30,718 nucleotides of DNA from positions 1 to 30,718 of the IMG/VR virus record IMGVR_UViG_3300023174_000475, one strand, 5' to 3'. Under the pieces are notes generated by a model. The model was not told where the DNA came from, made no database searches, and saw only the letters and a program-made list of their open reading frames with translations. This stretch comes from a virus. Positions 13,524-20,617 of the stretch are shown here, in pieces. Made by a program: the position numbers and the translations under genes. Each line of letters starts with the position of its first letter. Position 1 is the first letter of the stretch.

Positions 13524-14876
13524 CTACGCTAAATCTCCAAAAACAATCCAAGAGTTGGCGGCGAGTTTCTTACAAGTTGCACCAGAGTTGACTACTCTGA
13601 GCTTCGGGGTAGCACTGGTGGCTCCCGTTGAAATAACAGTCGTAGTTCCAGGGGTTACCGCACCAATGGTTGGCTGGCCTGCGCCTGTAATCCAGAAGAC
13701 GTTAATCTCTGTGCCTACCGCAAAGTTAAAGGTAGCATCTGTAGGAATATTAAACTGCTGAGTAGCAGCATTATTCATTGAGAATAACTGGCCTTCATCA
13801 CCGGATGCAAAGGTATATGCAGCAGTCTTGGCTGTATAAGTTGATGAAATCTTAGGGCTAGATATTACTGGTGTTGCGATAGTTGGGCTAGTACCAAAGA
13901 CCAATGATCCCGTACCAGTCTCATCAGTTACTGCAGATATAAGGTTTGCAGATGATGGAGTAGCAAGGAATGTAGCAACGCCAGTACCTAGACCAGAGAT
14001 ACCGGTAGATACAGGAAGTCCAGTTGCGTTAGTTAATACACCAGACGCTGGAGTTCCTAAAGCGGGTGTTACCAAAGCAGGGCTAGTTGCAAAGACCAAA
14101 GCACCAGTGCCTGTCTCATCGGAGATAACACCTGCTAATTGAGCAGAAGTAGTAGCAGCAAATTGTGATAATGGACTAGCAGTTAGACCAACACCTGTAG
14201 TTGGGTGGACGTGATCATCCTTAGATGCTGTAGTTCCTACACCTGCTGCTGCTGTACCTAACGCTTGCGGAGTAGCTGCTGAAAGGCTTGGTTGTGGTCC
14301 TGTTGCACCAGTAGGACCAGTTGCACCAGTAGCACCTGCTGGACCTGTGGCACCAGTTGGGCCAGCAACGGTACTTGCAGCACCAGTTGCACCTGTTGGT
14401 CCTGTAGGACCAGTTGCACCAGTTGGTCCAACTAGGTTGACACCAGTAGGCCATACACCTGCTGCCTTTGGTCCAAAAATTTTATTAGTTGCTGTGTTGA
14501 TATAGAAATCGCCATTGACGCCTTGTGTTGTTGGGTCTACTGCACCATTAAGAACGGTATAGCCAGCAGTACCAGTAACACCAGTTGCGCCAGTGACACC
14601 AGTAGGACCTGTAGGTCCTGTGGCCCCTGCAGGGCCTGTAGGACCCGTAGGACCAGCAACTGTGCTAGCAGTACCAGTTGCACCAGTAGGTCCTGTAGGG
14701 CCTGTAGCACCTGTTACACCAGTAGCACCAGATGCACCAGTTGGACCAGTAGCGCCGGTAGCACCATTAGGACCAGTTGGGCCTGTGGCACCTACTGCAC
14801 CTTGTGGACCTTGCTGTGCTGAGAATACTAAGGATTGGTTAGGAGTAATGGATTCGATAACTACAAAAGTTGTCAC
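13524..14876 (-). CDS. collagen-like tail fibre protein
   Basis: A 450-aa protein with Gly-X-Y triplets, mostly GATGPTG and GPTG, in four runs (residues about 23-69, 75-105, 150-166 and 172-193), separated by an STVAG break and by a small domain (106-149). Residues 201-228 ([20 protein letters not shown]) form the common fibre element before a His-containing turn. The C-terminal module (about 355-450) ends GDLA. The triplets should trimerise into a fibre. Thr fills most Y positions and Pro is limited, so stability without hydroxyproline may depend on Thr contacts or sugars. The start is GTG, overlapping the previous stop (GTGA). Confidence 0.85.
   Translation of the reverse strand: MTTFVVIESITPNQSLVFSAQQGPQGAVGATGPTGPNGATGATGPTGASGATGVTGATGPTGPTGATGTASTVAGPTGPTGPAGATGPTGPTGVTGATGVTGTAGYTVLNGAVDPTTQGVNGDFYINTATNKIFGPKAAGVWPTGVNLVGPTGATGPTGPTGATGAASTVAGPTGATGPAGATGATGPTGATGPQPSLSAATPQALGTAAAGVGTTASKDDHVHPTTGVGLTASPLSQFAATTSAQLAGVISDETGTGALVFATSPALVTPALGTPASGVLTNATGLPVSTGISGLGTGVATFLATPSSANLISAVTDETGTGSLVFGTSPTIATPVISSPKISSTYTAKTAAYTFASGDEGQLFSMNNAATQQFNIPTDATFNFAVGTEINVFWITGAGQPTIGAVTPGTTTVISTGATSATPKLRVVNSGATCKKLAANSWIVFGDLA
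14298..14810 (-). repeat. collagen-triplet-coding repeat DNA
   Basis: The stretch holds degenerate 9- to 18-base repeats coding Gly-Ala-Thr-Gly-Pro-Thr units, interrupted at 14432-14561 by a non-collagen domain. Repeats of this kind expand and contract by recombination, so the copy number may differ between related phages. A Val/Ala/Pro-rich plus-strand frame here is only the mirror of the repeat. Confidence 0.8.
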
Positions 14877-15214
14877 AGTGTTACAGCCCCCGTTACGATA
14901 AATAAGCCTTCAAGATATCTGGTGATAGTTGCTCCGCTATTGAGTACTAGATCGTATGAGTAACGACCAGGAGTAATTTCCTCTGTAAGAGCTGCAGAAA
15001 TTGTAACTGTCACAGTGCCGGTAGCACCAGTAATAACCATACGACCATTAGTAGTAGTGGCAGTTATGGTTGTAGTGCTAGAGCCCACGAATGGGCGCAC
15101 TGTCATAGTTCCGGTATAACCAGTAAGGTTGATAGGAACTGCATCATTGTTGATTGAGAACTGAAAGTTAAATGTGGTTGCTTGCTCGCAGATTAAATTA
15201 AATTTAGCGCTCAA
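14873..15214 (-). CDS. beta-sandwich tail-associated protein
   Basis: A 113-aa protein starting at TTG (TTGA overlap with the preceding stop): [20 protein letters not shown], then [35 protein letters not shown] and [11 protein letters not shown]. This is the pattern of a small Ig/BppU-like beta domain often found next to fibre genes, where it may join fibre to tail. A longer frame upstream of the TTG runs inside the neighbouring gene and is not protein-like. The family call is tentative. Confidence 0.65.
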   Translation of the reverse strand: MSAKFNLICEQATTFNFQFSINNDAVPINLTGYTGTMTVRPFVGSSTTTITATTTNGRMVITGATGTVTVTISAALTEEITPGRYSYDLVLNSGATITRYLEGLFIVTGAVTL

Positions 15215-15495
15215 GATGAGATTCCTCTGAGAGCCTGCGCTGCAGGTAGTTGAGAAGTACCAGCGAGAGCGTTGCATATGCCAGCAAGGTCAAGACGATT
15301 GGCAGCAGTCGTTCCTTTAATCGCATTGAGTACTCCCACTGTGTCTGTTAAATTTGTTGATACTGATTTGAGAACTGCCCATTGACGGGTGGCAAGTGCT
15401 CTGCCTACCATTGCCCCTGGTGCTCGATAGGTGCCACCATTAGCCAAACGGTTAAGTTCATCTAATAAAGTTGTTCCTGCTACTCCTAGTGCCAC
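15211..15495 (-). CDS. hypothetical protein (94 aa), tail region
   Basis: A GTG start with AGGAG upstream opens a 94-aa, mostly helical protein (GTTLLDELNRLANGG, GAMVGRALATRQWAVLKSV, LDLAGICNALAGTSQLPAAQ). No family is recognised. It is coupled to the beta-sandwich gene by TTGA, so it may be a tail-assembly or virion protein. Confidence 0.65.
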   Translation of the reverse strand: MALGVAGTTLLDELNRLANGGTYRAPGAMVGRALATRQWAVLKSVSTNLTDTVGVLNAIKGTTAANRLDLAGICNALAGTSQLPAAQALRGISS

Positions 15496-15504
15496 CTATA
15501 TCTC

Positions 15505-15741
15505 CTATCTAAATGCTGCTGTTTTCTTAGCTATGTTCTTTGGTTGCTTTACATTCTGCTTGCCCTTGGCATTACCTTTGGCCTTAGCCACATTGGTTGC
15601 ACGCTTTTCTGCTGGAGACAATGCGTTCCAAGCTGCGGCAGGTAGATAACGCTTCTTGCCCTTTGATGGCTTGCCATCAGAGGTCTTCCATTTCTGGTCG
15701 CCCCAATTTTTTAATGACTGCTGTGATTTAGCAAGTGCCAT
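15505..15741 (-). CDS. small basic protein, DUF5872-like
   Basis: The 78-aa Lys-rich protein contains WKTSDGKPSKGKKRYLPAAA, then LSPAEKRATNVAKAKGNAKG, the recognisable core of DUF5872-type small basic proteins found in viruses and bacteria of aquatic samples. Function is unknown in the family; the charge suits nucleic-acid binding. It starts as TAATG with the preceding gene in a string of tiny basic proteins. Confidence 0.7.
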   Translation of the reverse strand: MALAKSQQSLKNWGDQKWKTSDGKPSKGKKRYLPAAAWNALSPAEKRATNVAKAKGNAKGKQNVKQPKNIAKKTAAFR

Positions 15742-15926
15742 TACTTGTAACCTCCGCCTGCCTTCTTGTACTGGACAGCAAGCAGTTGTGCCTTACGAGC
15801 AGACCATTCACCAGGATCGCCGCCTTTAGTGCCAGCTTTAATCTTCTTAAATAGTGCCGCACGCATACCAGGCTTGGTGTAATTACCTGCCTGATTTACT
15901 TTTGACTTTGCTGCTTTCTTTTTCAT
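15741..15926 (-). CDS. small basic protein (61 aa)
   Basis: Contains GNYTKPGMRAALFKKIKAG, then GGDPGEWSARKAQLLAVQYK and a GGGYK end, a pattern seen repeatedly in phage and aquatic metagenomic small proteins. The ATG at 15926 overlaps the preceding stop (ATGA) and is preferred to a TTG two codons earlier. Lys/Arg-rich, no cysteines. Probable nucleic-acid-binding or virion-associated protein; function unknown. Confidence 0.7.
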   Translation of the reverse strand: MKKKAAKSKVNQAGNYTKPGMRAALFKKIKAGTKGGDPGEWSARKAQLLAVQYKKAGGGYK

Positions 15927-16201
15927 TTGCAACTACAATCCCAAGCACGAAGTGACTTGTTTATTCTTGAGTTCGGATCTTTAGCTGTCTTGCTAGAAGT
16001 GTTCTTGGCCTTCATCCCACACATACGACCACAGAAAGACTTGCGCCTTGCTGCAGACTTAGGCGACTTAGCCGCCTCAGCCTTCTTAACGGGAGGCTTG
16101 AGGTTCATCCCCTGCGCTTTAGCAGAGGCACGACCTTTTGCATTAAGGCCACCCTTTGGGTTTTTACCCTCTGCTCTTTGCCACGCTGGAGACTTTGCCA
16201 T
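15923..16201 (-). CDS. small basic Cys-containing protein, DUF6321-like
   Basis: The 92-aa protein reads SPAWQRAEGKNPKGGLNAKG then ARRKSFCGRMCGMKAKNTSS and DPNSRINKSLRAWDC, the hallmark sequence of DUF6321-type small basic proteins. C57, C61 and the C-terminal CSC could bind a metal. Function is unknown. It starts directly after the previous stop. Confidence 0.72.
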   Translation of the reverse strand: MAKSPAWQRAEGKNPKGGLNAKGRASAKAQGMNLKPPVKKAEAAKSPKSAARRKSFCGRMCGMKAKNTSSKTAKDPNSRINKSLRAWDCSCK

Positions 16202-16375
16202 TTACTTCTTCTTACCCATTTTCTTGTTAGACATCTTTGCTGAAGATAGTGCAATAGCAACTGCTTGCTTCTTGCTCTTTACGATTGGTCCCTTGCTAGA
16301 GCCAGAGTTCAGCGTTCCCGCCTTGAACTCCTTCATTACCTTAGCAACCTTTGCCTTCTTAGCTGCCTTGTTCAT
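16202..16375 (-). CDS. small Lys-rich protein, DUF6496-like (57 aa)
   Basis: The sequence KVMKEFKAGTLNSGSSKGPI followed by VKSKKQAVAIALSSAK matches the pattern of DUF6496-like proteins (EFKxGxLxSGS...KQAIAIALSxA). 17 of 57 residues are Lys. It is joined to the preceding gene as TAATG. It is probably a DNA-associated protein; function unknown. Confidence 0.7.
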   Translation of the reverse strand: MNKAAKKAKVAKVMKEFKAGTLNSGSSKGPIVKSKKQAVAIALSSAKMSNKKMGKKK

Positions 16376-16566
16376 TACTTTTTCTTACCCATCTTCTTCA
16401 TACCGGAAACTTTCTTCAGGTTTGGGTTAGCCTTAATTGCTTTTGGTCCAGCCTTACGAGCACCTGCTGCAAGGATAGCGCCAGCACGTTCCATACCAAC
16501 GCCTTGCTTTGCGGCAATCTTCTTCTGAACTGCCTTAAATCCTGGGTGTGCTTTACCTTTTTTCAT
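16375..16566 (-). CDS. small basic protein (63 aa)
   Basis: The sequence HPGFKAVQKKIAAKQGVGME, then RAGAILAAGARKAGPKAIKA, is a pattern known from many phage small proteins. The ATG at 16566 is joined to the preceding stop as TAATG and is preferred over a GTG two codons earlier. Very basic, no membrane segment. Function unknown. Confidence 0.7.
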   Translation of the reverse strand: MKKGKAHPGFKAVQKKIAAKQGVGMERAGAILAAGARKAGPKAIKANPNLKKVSGMKKMGKKK

Positions 16567-16634
16567 TAGCACTTACACGCTTTCTTTGACTTACCACACT
16601 TCTTGCACATTCCTGCCATTGGCTTCTTCTTCAT
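16566..16634 (-). CDS. tiny Cys/Lys-rich zinc-knuckle-like protein (22 aa)
   Basis: MCKKCGKSKKACKC gives four cysteines in a CxxC...CxC arrangement within 22 residues. It overlaps the 50-aa gene stop (ATGA) and ends as TAATG with the next, so it is likely translated. It is too short for family assignment. Confidence 0.5.
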   Translation of the reverse strand: MKKKPMAGMCKKCGKSKKACKC

Positions 16635-16783
16635 TTTGCTGCCTTTCCCATTGCTCCGGTTTGTATGGAGTCATAAGACGAATACTTAGTATTATTTGGA
16701 TACTGCTTATCTGATGATGGATAAGGAAGGATAGATTCCTCCATACTCATATCATTCATCATTGAATTATCTGATGTGTTCAT
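16631..16783 (-). CDS. hypothetical protein (50 aa), Ser/Met/Asp-rich
   Basis: MNTSDNSMMNDMSMEESILP then a Tyr/Ser-rich polar tail. Unlike its neighbours it is not Lys-rich and looks disordered. It lies three bases after the previous stop and overlaps the next start (ATGA). Perhaps a virion-associated or scaffold-like peptide; unknown. Confidence 0.55.
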   Translation of the reverse strand: MNTSDNSMMNDMSMEESILPYPSSDKQYPNNTKYSSYDSIQTGAMGKAAK

Positions 16784-16785
16784 TA

Positions 16786-16935
16786 TTAACTACCTTTCTT
16801 CATAGCGGAGTTCTTCATCATCTTGCCATTAGCCATCTTGTGCATACCTGTCTTGGCTTCCATCTTCTTCTTGGCAGGAGATTCTTTCTTTTCGTGCTTC
16901 ATCTTGGCTGCCTTGCTCTTGTAAACTTCTTTCAT
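16786..16935 (-). CDS. Lys/Met-rich small basic protein (49 aa)
   Basis: 16 of 49 residues are Lys and 8 Met, with no hydrophobic core, so it is probably disordered and may bind DNA. AAGGAG stands just before the ATG and two stop codons in a row close the frame. It is the first of the run of tiny basic genes after the capsid region. Confidence 0.6.
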   Translation of the reverse strand: MKEVYKSKAAKMKHEKKESPAKKKMEAKTGMHKMANGKMMKNSAMKKGS

Positions 16936-16944
16936 TACTACTCC

Positions 16945-17217
16945 TTAGTTTTTGAAGGTCATTGCAATCCCATCGAAAGCCTTACCAGCCTCGTTGGAAA
17001 GTTTAACTGCGGCATCTATATCTTTGCTCTTGGTAGAACGGGGTTCAATACCTTGACGTGTTGCATCATAATAAGACTGTAGTTCTTTATCGTGCTGCTT
17101 AGCAGTAGGCAATCCTCTATGGTTTGCCACTCCTACGCTGAGTTCTAACTCGCCTATCTTGCAGCCAAAGCATCCTTCTACATACTCAGGATGTGCTTGT
17201 ATTCTATGTAAACTCAT
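16945..17217 (-). CDS. conserved hypothetical phage protein (90 aa) with CxxC
   Basis: Starts MSLHRIQAHPEYVEGCFGCK (C16, C19) and continues with DKELQSYYDATRQGIEPRST, a pattern recurring in actinophage proteins encoded near capsid genes. It overlaps the preceding gene by ATGA. Function unknown, possibly a small head or tail-completion component. Confidence 0.68.
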   Translation of the reverse strand: MSLHRIQAHPEYVEGCFGCKIGELELSVGVANHRGLPTAKQHDKELQSYYDATRQGIEPRSTKSKDIDAAVKLSNEAGKAFDGIAMTFKN

Positions 17218-17540
17218 ACTATCGGTGTCACATAATCGCCGTAGCCAGCGTTAATAAGGACCTGTGCTTGTCCATCACTAATCTCATACTCGTGTCCACC
17301 AAGGAAGTAATAACTAGCTGCTGCCAGATCATCTTGGCTAGGAGTTAATGTCAGAGTAACTGTAGTTCCATTGACAATCATTGTCTGACCACGTGCTACA
17401 TCTGTAAGGCTGATTGGGATAGCACCATCAATAGTTCCACCGTTAAAGCGGCGACCAGCAAGGCGTGAGTACTCGGTGTATACACCAGTGCCTGCGCCCC
17501 AGGTCTGCCACTGGTACGGTGTTACTAGCGTGTATGCCAT
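17214..17540 (-). CDS. hypothetical virion protein (108 aa)
   Basis: This mostly beta protein (YQWQTWGAGTGVYTEYSRLA, TMIVNGTTVTLTLTPSQDDL, GGHEYEISDGQAQVLINAGY) directly follows the capsid gene. Position suggests a head-decoration or head-completion protein, but no family is recognised. Confidence 0.65.
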   Translation of the reverse strand: MAYTLVTPYQWQTWGAGTGVYTEYSRLAGRRFNGGTIDGAIPISLTDVARGQTMIVNGTTVTLTLTPSQDDLAAASYYFLGGHEYEISDGQAQVLINAGYGDYVTPIV

Positions 17541-17559
17541 ATCTAACCTTTCCTAAGTA

Positions 17560-17587
17560 GCAGAGGTGGGTTTGACCCCACCCCTGC
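17560..17587 (-). other. strong hairpin just after the capsid gene
   Basis: On the minus strand GCAGGGGTGGG pairs with CCCACCTCTGC (eleven pairs, one G-T) around a six-base loop. It starts 17 bases after the capsid stop codon. No T-run follows in the transcribed direction, so it more likely protects the capsid mRNA end or slows polymerase than ends transcription. On the plus strand a T5 run follows, which does not match gene direction. Confidence 0.7.
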
Positions 17588-17604
17588 CGTTGCACTTTTT
17601 GGAA

Positions 17605-18786
17605 TTATCCGTTTGTTGCTGCAGACTCAATGCGATAGAGCGCTGCTTCACGAAGGCGTGCAAAGCCTCCGAAGTAGTACCAACCGATTGTGCGGAAACG
17701 ACGGAGTGCATCAATCTCTGGACCGATAACGGTTGAGATGTCTGCAGCCTGTGCTTCAGCCAATGCTTCACGACCTGCGACGATTGCGCGGTAGTTGTTG
17801 GTGAATGTAACAGTACCTGTATCAGCAACTGATGTGATGTTAGATGCTGTAAGTGAATAGGTAAATGTTGTTGTAGATGGTGTTGAGGCGATTGTGTATG
17901 TGCCGTTAACACCTGTGTTAGTTGTAGCAGCAACTGTTACAACCTGACCTGTTCCGAGACCGTGAGCAACTGCTGTAGTAATTGTTACTACGTTAGATGT
18001 CAAAGCAACGTTGGTGATAGTTGTGCTTGTAGTGATACCTGTTGAGAGCTTTAGGCCGTTAAGGACACGTGGTGTCTCAACGATGAAAGCGCCTTCAATA
18101 ACTCCTACTGCACCAGCAACGAACGGTGTACGCTCTACGTACTTTGTTAGCTCCTGGAATCCGCCTGTACCAGTCTCAGCGCGAAGGTCTGCTGACTGAC
18201 GTGGGTGGAGGTATGCTGCGTAGAGTTCACCCATACGAGGCAGCGCCTTGTTTGTGCGTAGTGAAACAACAGCGTTGCGGATATCCGCTACTGTCATTGT
18301 ATCTACTGGGAGAACTGCAGATGATGCAGTTGGAGTAGTACCTGATGGACCGTTTGAGTAGATTACGTTAGTTCCTGCTGAGAGGACCTGACCTACTACG
18401 TTGTCAATCGAGTCTGCTGCGTTGTACGCGATGATGTCAGCAAGAGCTGAATCAACGTCGTTGAAAGAAGTTAGGTTTAGCTTCTTTGTTGTTGTAACTG
18501 CTGAACCGTATTCGTTCAGTGTTACTGTAACCTGTGAAGGGTTACCTAGTGCGATGCTTGAAACATCTGAAGATTCTGTCAATGTAGATGTAGCTTGTGC
18601 TAAATCTGAGTAGATTGAGAATACAACTGATGATCCTGGCATTGCCTGTTGTACTGGCTTAACATCTGCAAGTGAGCGCATAACAGGAATGGAGCGAAGC
18701 GCCATTCTTACATACTGGTCGTATGCTGCTTGTACTAGATTGCTGATGCTAGACGTAGTAGTGGGGGTACCTGTTGGAATTGCCAT
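17605..18786 (-). CDS. major capsid protein, HK97-fold (N4 gp56-like)
   Basis: The 393-aa protein follows the scaffold gene. Features include an N-terminal arm, ALRSIPVMRSLADV, VTVTLNEYGSAVTTTKKLNL, DSIDNVVGQVL, GELYAAYLHPRQSADLRAET and the end GWYYFGGFARLREAALYRIE, as in N4-gp56-type HK97-fold capsid proteins. Residues about 253-331 look like an inserted beta domain (VVTITTAVAHGLGTGQVVTV, NGTYTIAS), of a kind known from other phage structural proteins. Highly Thr/Ala/Val-rich, no protease domain. AAAGG stands upstream of the ATG. Confidence 0.85.
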   Translation of the reverse strand: MAIPTGTPTTTSSISNLVQAAYDQYVRMALRSIPVMRSLADVKPVQQAMPGSSVVFSIYSDLAQATSTLTESSDVSSIALGNPSQVTVTLNEYGSAVTTTKKLNLTSFNDVDSALADIIAYNAADSIDNVVGQVLSAGTNVIYSNGPSGTTPTASSAVLPVDTMTVADIRNAVVSLRTNKALPRMGELYAAYLHPRQSADLRAETGTGGFQELTKYVERTPFVAGAVGVIEGAFIVETPRVLNGLKLSTGITTSTTITNVALTSNVVTITTAVAHGLGTGQVVTVAATTNTGVNGTYTIASTPSTTTFTYSLTASNITSVADTGTVTFTNNYRAIVAGREALAEAQAADISTVIGPEIDALRRFRTIGWYYFGGFARLREAALYRIESAATNG

Positions 18787-18817
18787 TTAGGTCTAGCCTT
18801 TCTTGTTTAGGATCGAA

Positions 18818-19294
18818 TTAGAGTCCAGACAATCTAATGACTTCATCCAACTCTTCGCGGCTATTTGCGTTCATAAGTTTTTGCATAATGTCTGCATTGT
18901 GTTCTGGCGCTGAGCCGGAATCTGCAGTATTAGTCATTCTCTTATACGCTGCCGCTTGTGCTGGATCTACATTAGGTGATGCCTGGGTTTGGCTAGACTC
19001 GAAGCCGAATACATCGGCGTAGTCGTCTAACCATTTAGACAAAGACTCTTCAGTTGGGTCAATGTCCTGCGGAATAAATGAAGCAATTTTGCTATTTACC
19101 CCGCGAGTTGCGAGGACATCCTTAATTGCTCGTTCGCGCTGGCCTTTGCTTAGGTTTTCAAACTGAGAGCGAAGCTCCTGCAGTTCTTTATCCTTTTGCT
19201 TTGCAGCCTTGCGTAGTTGCTTTACAAGGTCATTAGACTGTGGAGATTCCGTCGTGAAATCGTCGTCGTCATCCTCGTACTCGTAATTGGACAT
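18818..19294 (-). CDS. scaffolding protein
   Basis: The 158-aa protein is acidic at the start (NYEYEDDDDDFTTE), has a long charged helix (VKQLRKAAKQKDKELQELRS), a low-complexity middle and an acidic end (MNANSREELDEVIRLSGL), the usual build of capsid scaffolds. It directly precedes the capsid gene. The ATG at 19294 has GGGAG seven bases upstream; an ATG six codons earlier has no ribosome-binding site. Confidence 0.8.
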   Translation of the reverse strand: MSNYEYEDDDDDFTTESPQSNDLVKQLRKAAKQKDKELQELRSQFENLSKGQRERAIKDVLATRGVNSKIASFIPQDIDPTEESLSKWLDDYADVFGFESSQTQASPNVDPAQAAAYKRMTNTADSGSAPEHNADIMQKLMNANSREELDEVIRLSGL

Positions 19295-19327
19295 AGTCCA
19301 TCTCCCTATCATTAGTTGATTTCGCTA

Positions 19328-19358
19328 GCCTCATACTCGAATGGGGATTCGGTATGGC
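19328..19358 (-). other. twelve-pair stem-loop upstream of the scaffold gene
   Basis: On the minus strand GCC-ATAC-CGAAT pairs with ATTCG-GTAT-GGC around a CCCC loop, with one- and two-base bulges on the 3' side. The loop ends about 35 bases before the scaffold start. Three matching arms argue for selected RNA structure. It may control translation of the scaffold/capsid genes or be a processing site. Confidence 0.55.
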
Positions 19359-19384
19359 TCTAACTCCTGGTAATTGTTGTCGCT

Positions 19385-19408
19385 CCACTAGGCCAGTCGT
19401 TCTAGTGG
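19385..19408 (-). other. seven-pair stem-loop after the 399-aa gene
   Basis: CCACTAG and CTAGTGG flank a ten-base loop, nine bases after the 399-aa stop. No T-run follows in the transcribed direction, so it is a weak terminator at best. With the stem-loop at 19328-19358 it fills the 123-base spacer before the scaffold gene, the longest gap in the late block. Confidence 0.5.
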
Positions 19409-19417
19409 CAGGTCTGT

Positions 19418-20617
19418 TTAGTATCCGCCTGCGCGGTCACGTGCTAGTGCTCCGCTAGTGATTCCGGTCTGACCACTAAAAGCAGCCTTCTCAAGTCCGG
19501 TAATCTTTTTGCGTTGTCTCTCTGCTTCAGTTTGTCCTGAAAGTTTGAATACTTCTTCTTCTGCTGTTGCCTGTGTATAAGGGTTCTCGCCATAGATTGA
19601 AGCAAGTTCTGAGCCACGTTGTAAGCCGCTACCAATAGCGCTGTAGCCCTGTGTTGCTTGTGCTTTATCAACACCATAACCAGCAAGTTGCATTGCACGT
19701 GCTTCTGAAGTAGTAAGTATTGGCTTGCCTGCAGCATTCTTAGGAATCATTGCAGCGCCACCAATTTCAGCAGCAGTTACCTTGCGCTTAATATCTTCAA
19801 GTCCCTTTGTTGGATCAAGTGTATAAGCTAAGATATCGCCATTAGTAATATCAGGATAGAACTGCTTGAGTGCTGCAGATACTTCTGGGTTAGCGTTAAT
19901 AACACGCTTCTGTGCTGTACCAATTCGGTCTTCAAGTTCTAGTGCAGATACATCTCCAGCAATAAACTTCTCAAAACCTACCTGCCTGCCTGTGCCATCT
20001 TTAGTATAATAAGATGCTGGTAGTCCATAATTACGCATAATCTCTTGGTACTGGTCTTCTAATCCAATATACTCTGCAGGACTTAGCGCTCTTAGTCCGG
20101 CTTTGATTCGATTTTCATTTGCTGCAAAACGGTCTTTATATGATTTTGTATTCTTTAGTTCAAGAGCAAATTGTGATGGGGATACATCAGATTGAAGAAG
20201 GTACTTAACATCTTCTACCAAGCCACCTAGTCCATAAGCGCTAAATTCATTAAAAAGAATATCGTAAGCAGACTGACGATCACGAAGATCGGCTGCAGTT
20301 TGTGCATCTTTTTGTTGCTGCAAAAGCAACGCTTTAGCTGCATCTGCAGCATTTACTGGTGGTACAACAACTGGTGTTACGCCAAACCTTTTAGCAGTAG
20401 CGGCTTCATCAATAATAATTTGACCAGTTCTTGAGTCAACCTTTTGACCTGTCTGTGCAGCAATTTCTGCTACTTGTTTTTTAAGGTCAGCTAATTCTGC
20501 TGCATCTTGGGCAGCAGTAGTTCTTTTTGGCACAGGAATAGGTGTCATCGGTTTTCCACCGCCACCTGCCTGTCCTGCACCACCAAGACCGCCATAATTA
20601 GGTGCTATAGCCATCAT
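19418..20617 (-). CDS. helical virion protein (399 aa), possibly internal
   Basis: Starts with a Gly/Pro-rich arm (GGLGGAGQAGGGGKPMTPIP), then a coiled coil (AAELADLKKQVAEIAAQTGQ), DRQSAYDILFNEFSAYGLGG, YGLPASYYTKDG and a helical C-terminus ending SGALARDRAGGY. No catalytic motif. It sits between the giant internal-type protein, a 459-aa protein and the scaffold, so it is probably packaged in the virion or part of the ejection apparatus. Function is unrecognised. A second ATG directly follows the first. Confidence 0.6.
   Translation of the reverse strand: MMAIAPNYGGLGGAGQAGGGGKPMTPIPVPKRTTAAQDAAELADLKKQVAEIAAQTGQKVDSRTGQIIIDEAATAKRFGVTPVVVPPVNAADAAKALLLQQQKDAQTAADLRDRQSAYDILFNEFSAYGLGGLVEDVKYLLQSDVSPSQFALELKNTKSYKDRFAANENRIKAGLRALSPAEYIGLEDQYQEIMRNYGLPASYYTKDGTGRQVGFEKFIAGDVSALELEDRIGTAQKRVINANPEVSAALKQFYPDITNGDILAYTLDPTKGLEDIKRKVTAAEIGGAAMIPKNAAGKPILTTSEARAMQLAGYGVDKAQATQGYSAIGSGLQRGSELASIYGENPYTQATAEEEVFKLSGQTEAERQRKKITGLEKAAFSGQTGITSGALARDRAGGY

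Noticed and set aside
14298-14810. Repeat-rich DNA that might be taken for a CRISPR array.
   Set aside because: Repeats are short, in register with codons and inside a gene; there are no regular unique spacers.
14523-14901. Long plus-strand frames opposite the collagen repeats, one Cys/Ser/Thr-rich, one Val/Ala/Pro-rich.
   Set aside because: They are mirror reads of the Gly-X-Y repeat DNA, with no ribosome-binding site or independent motif.
17553-17933. Gln/His-rich minus-strand frame inside the capsid gene.
   Set aside because: It is an out-of-phase read of the capsid insertion domain, low complexity and without a start signal.
19418-19737. Gln/Leu-rich alternate frame within the 399-aa gene.
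   Set aside because: Composition is that of a shifted read of the coding strand; the 399-aa frame explains the region.
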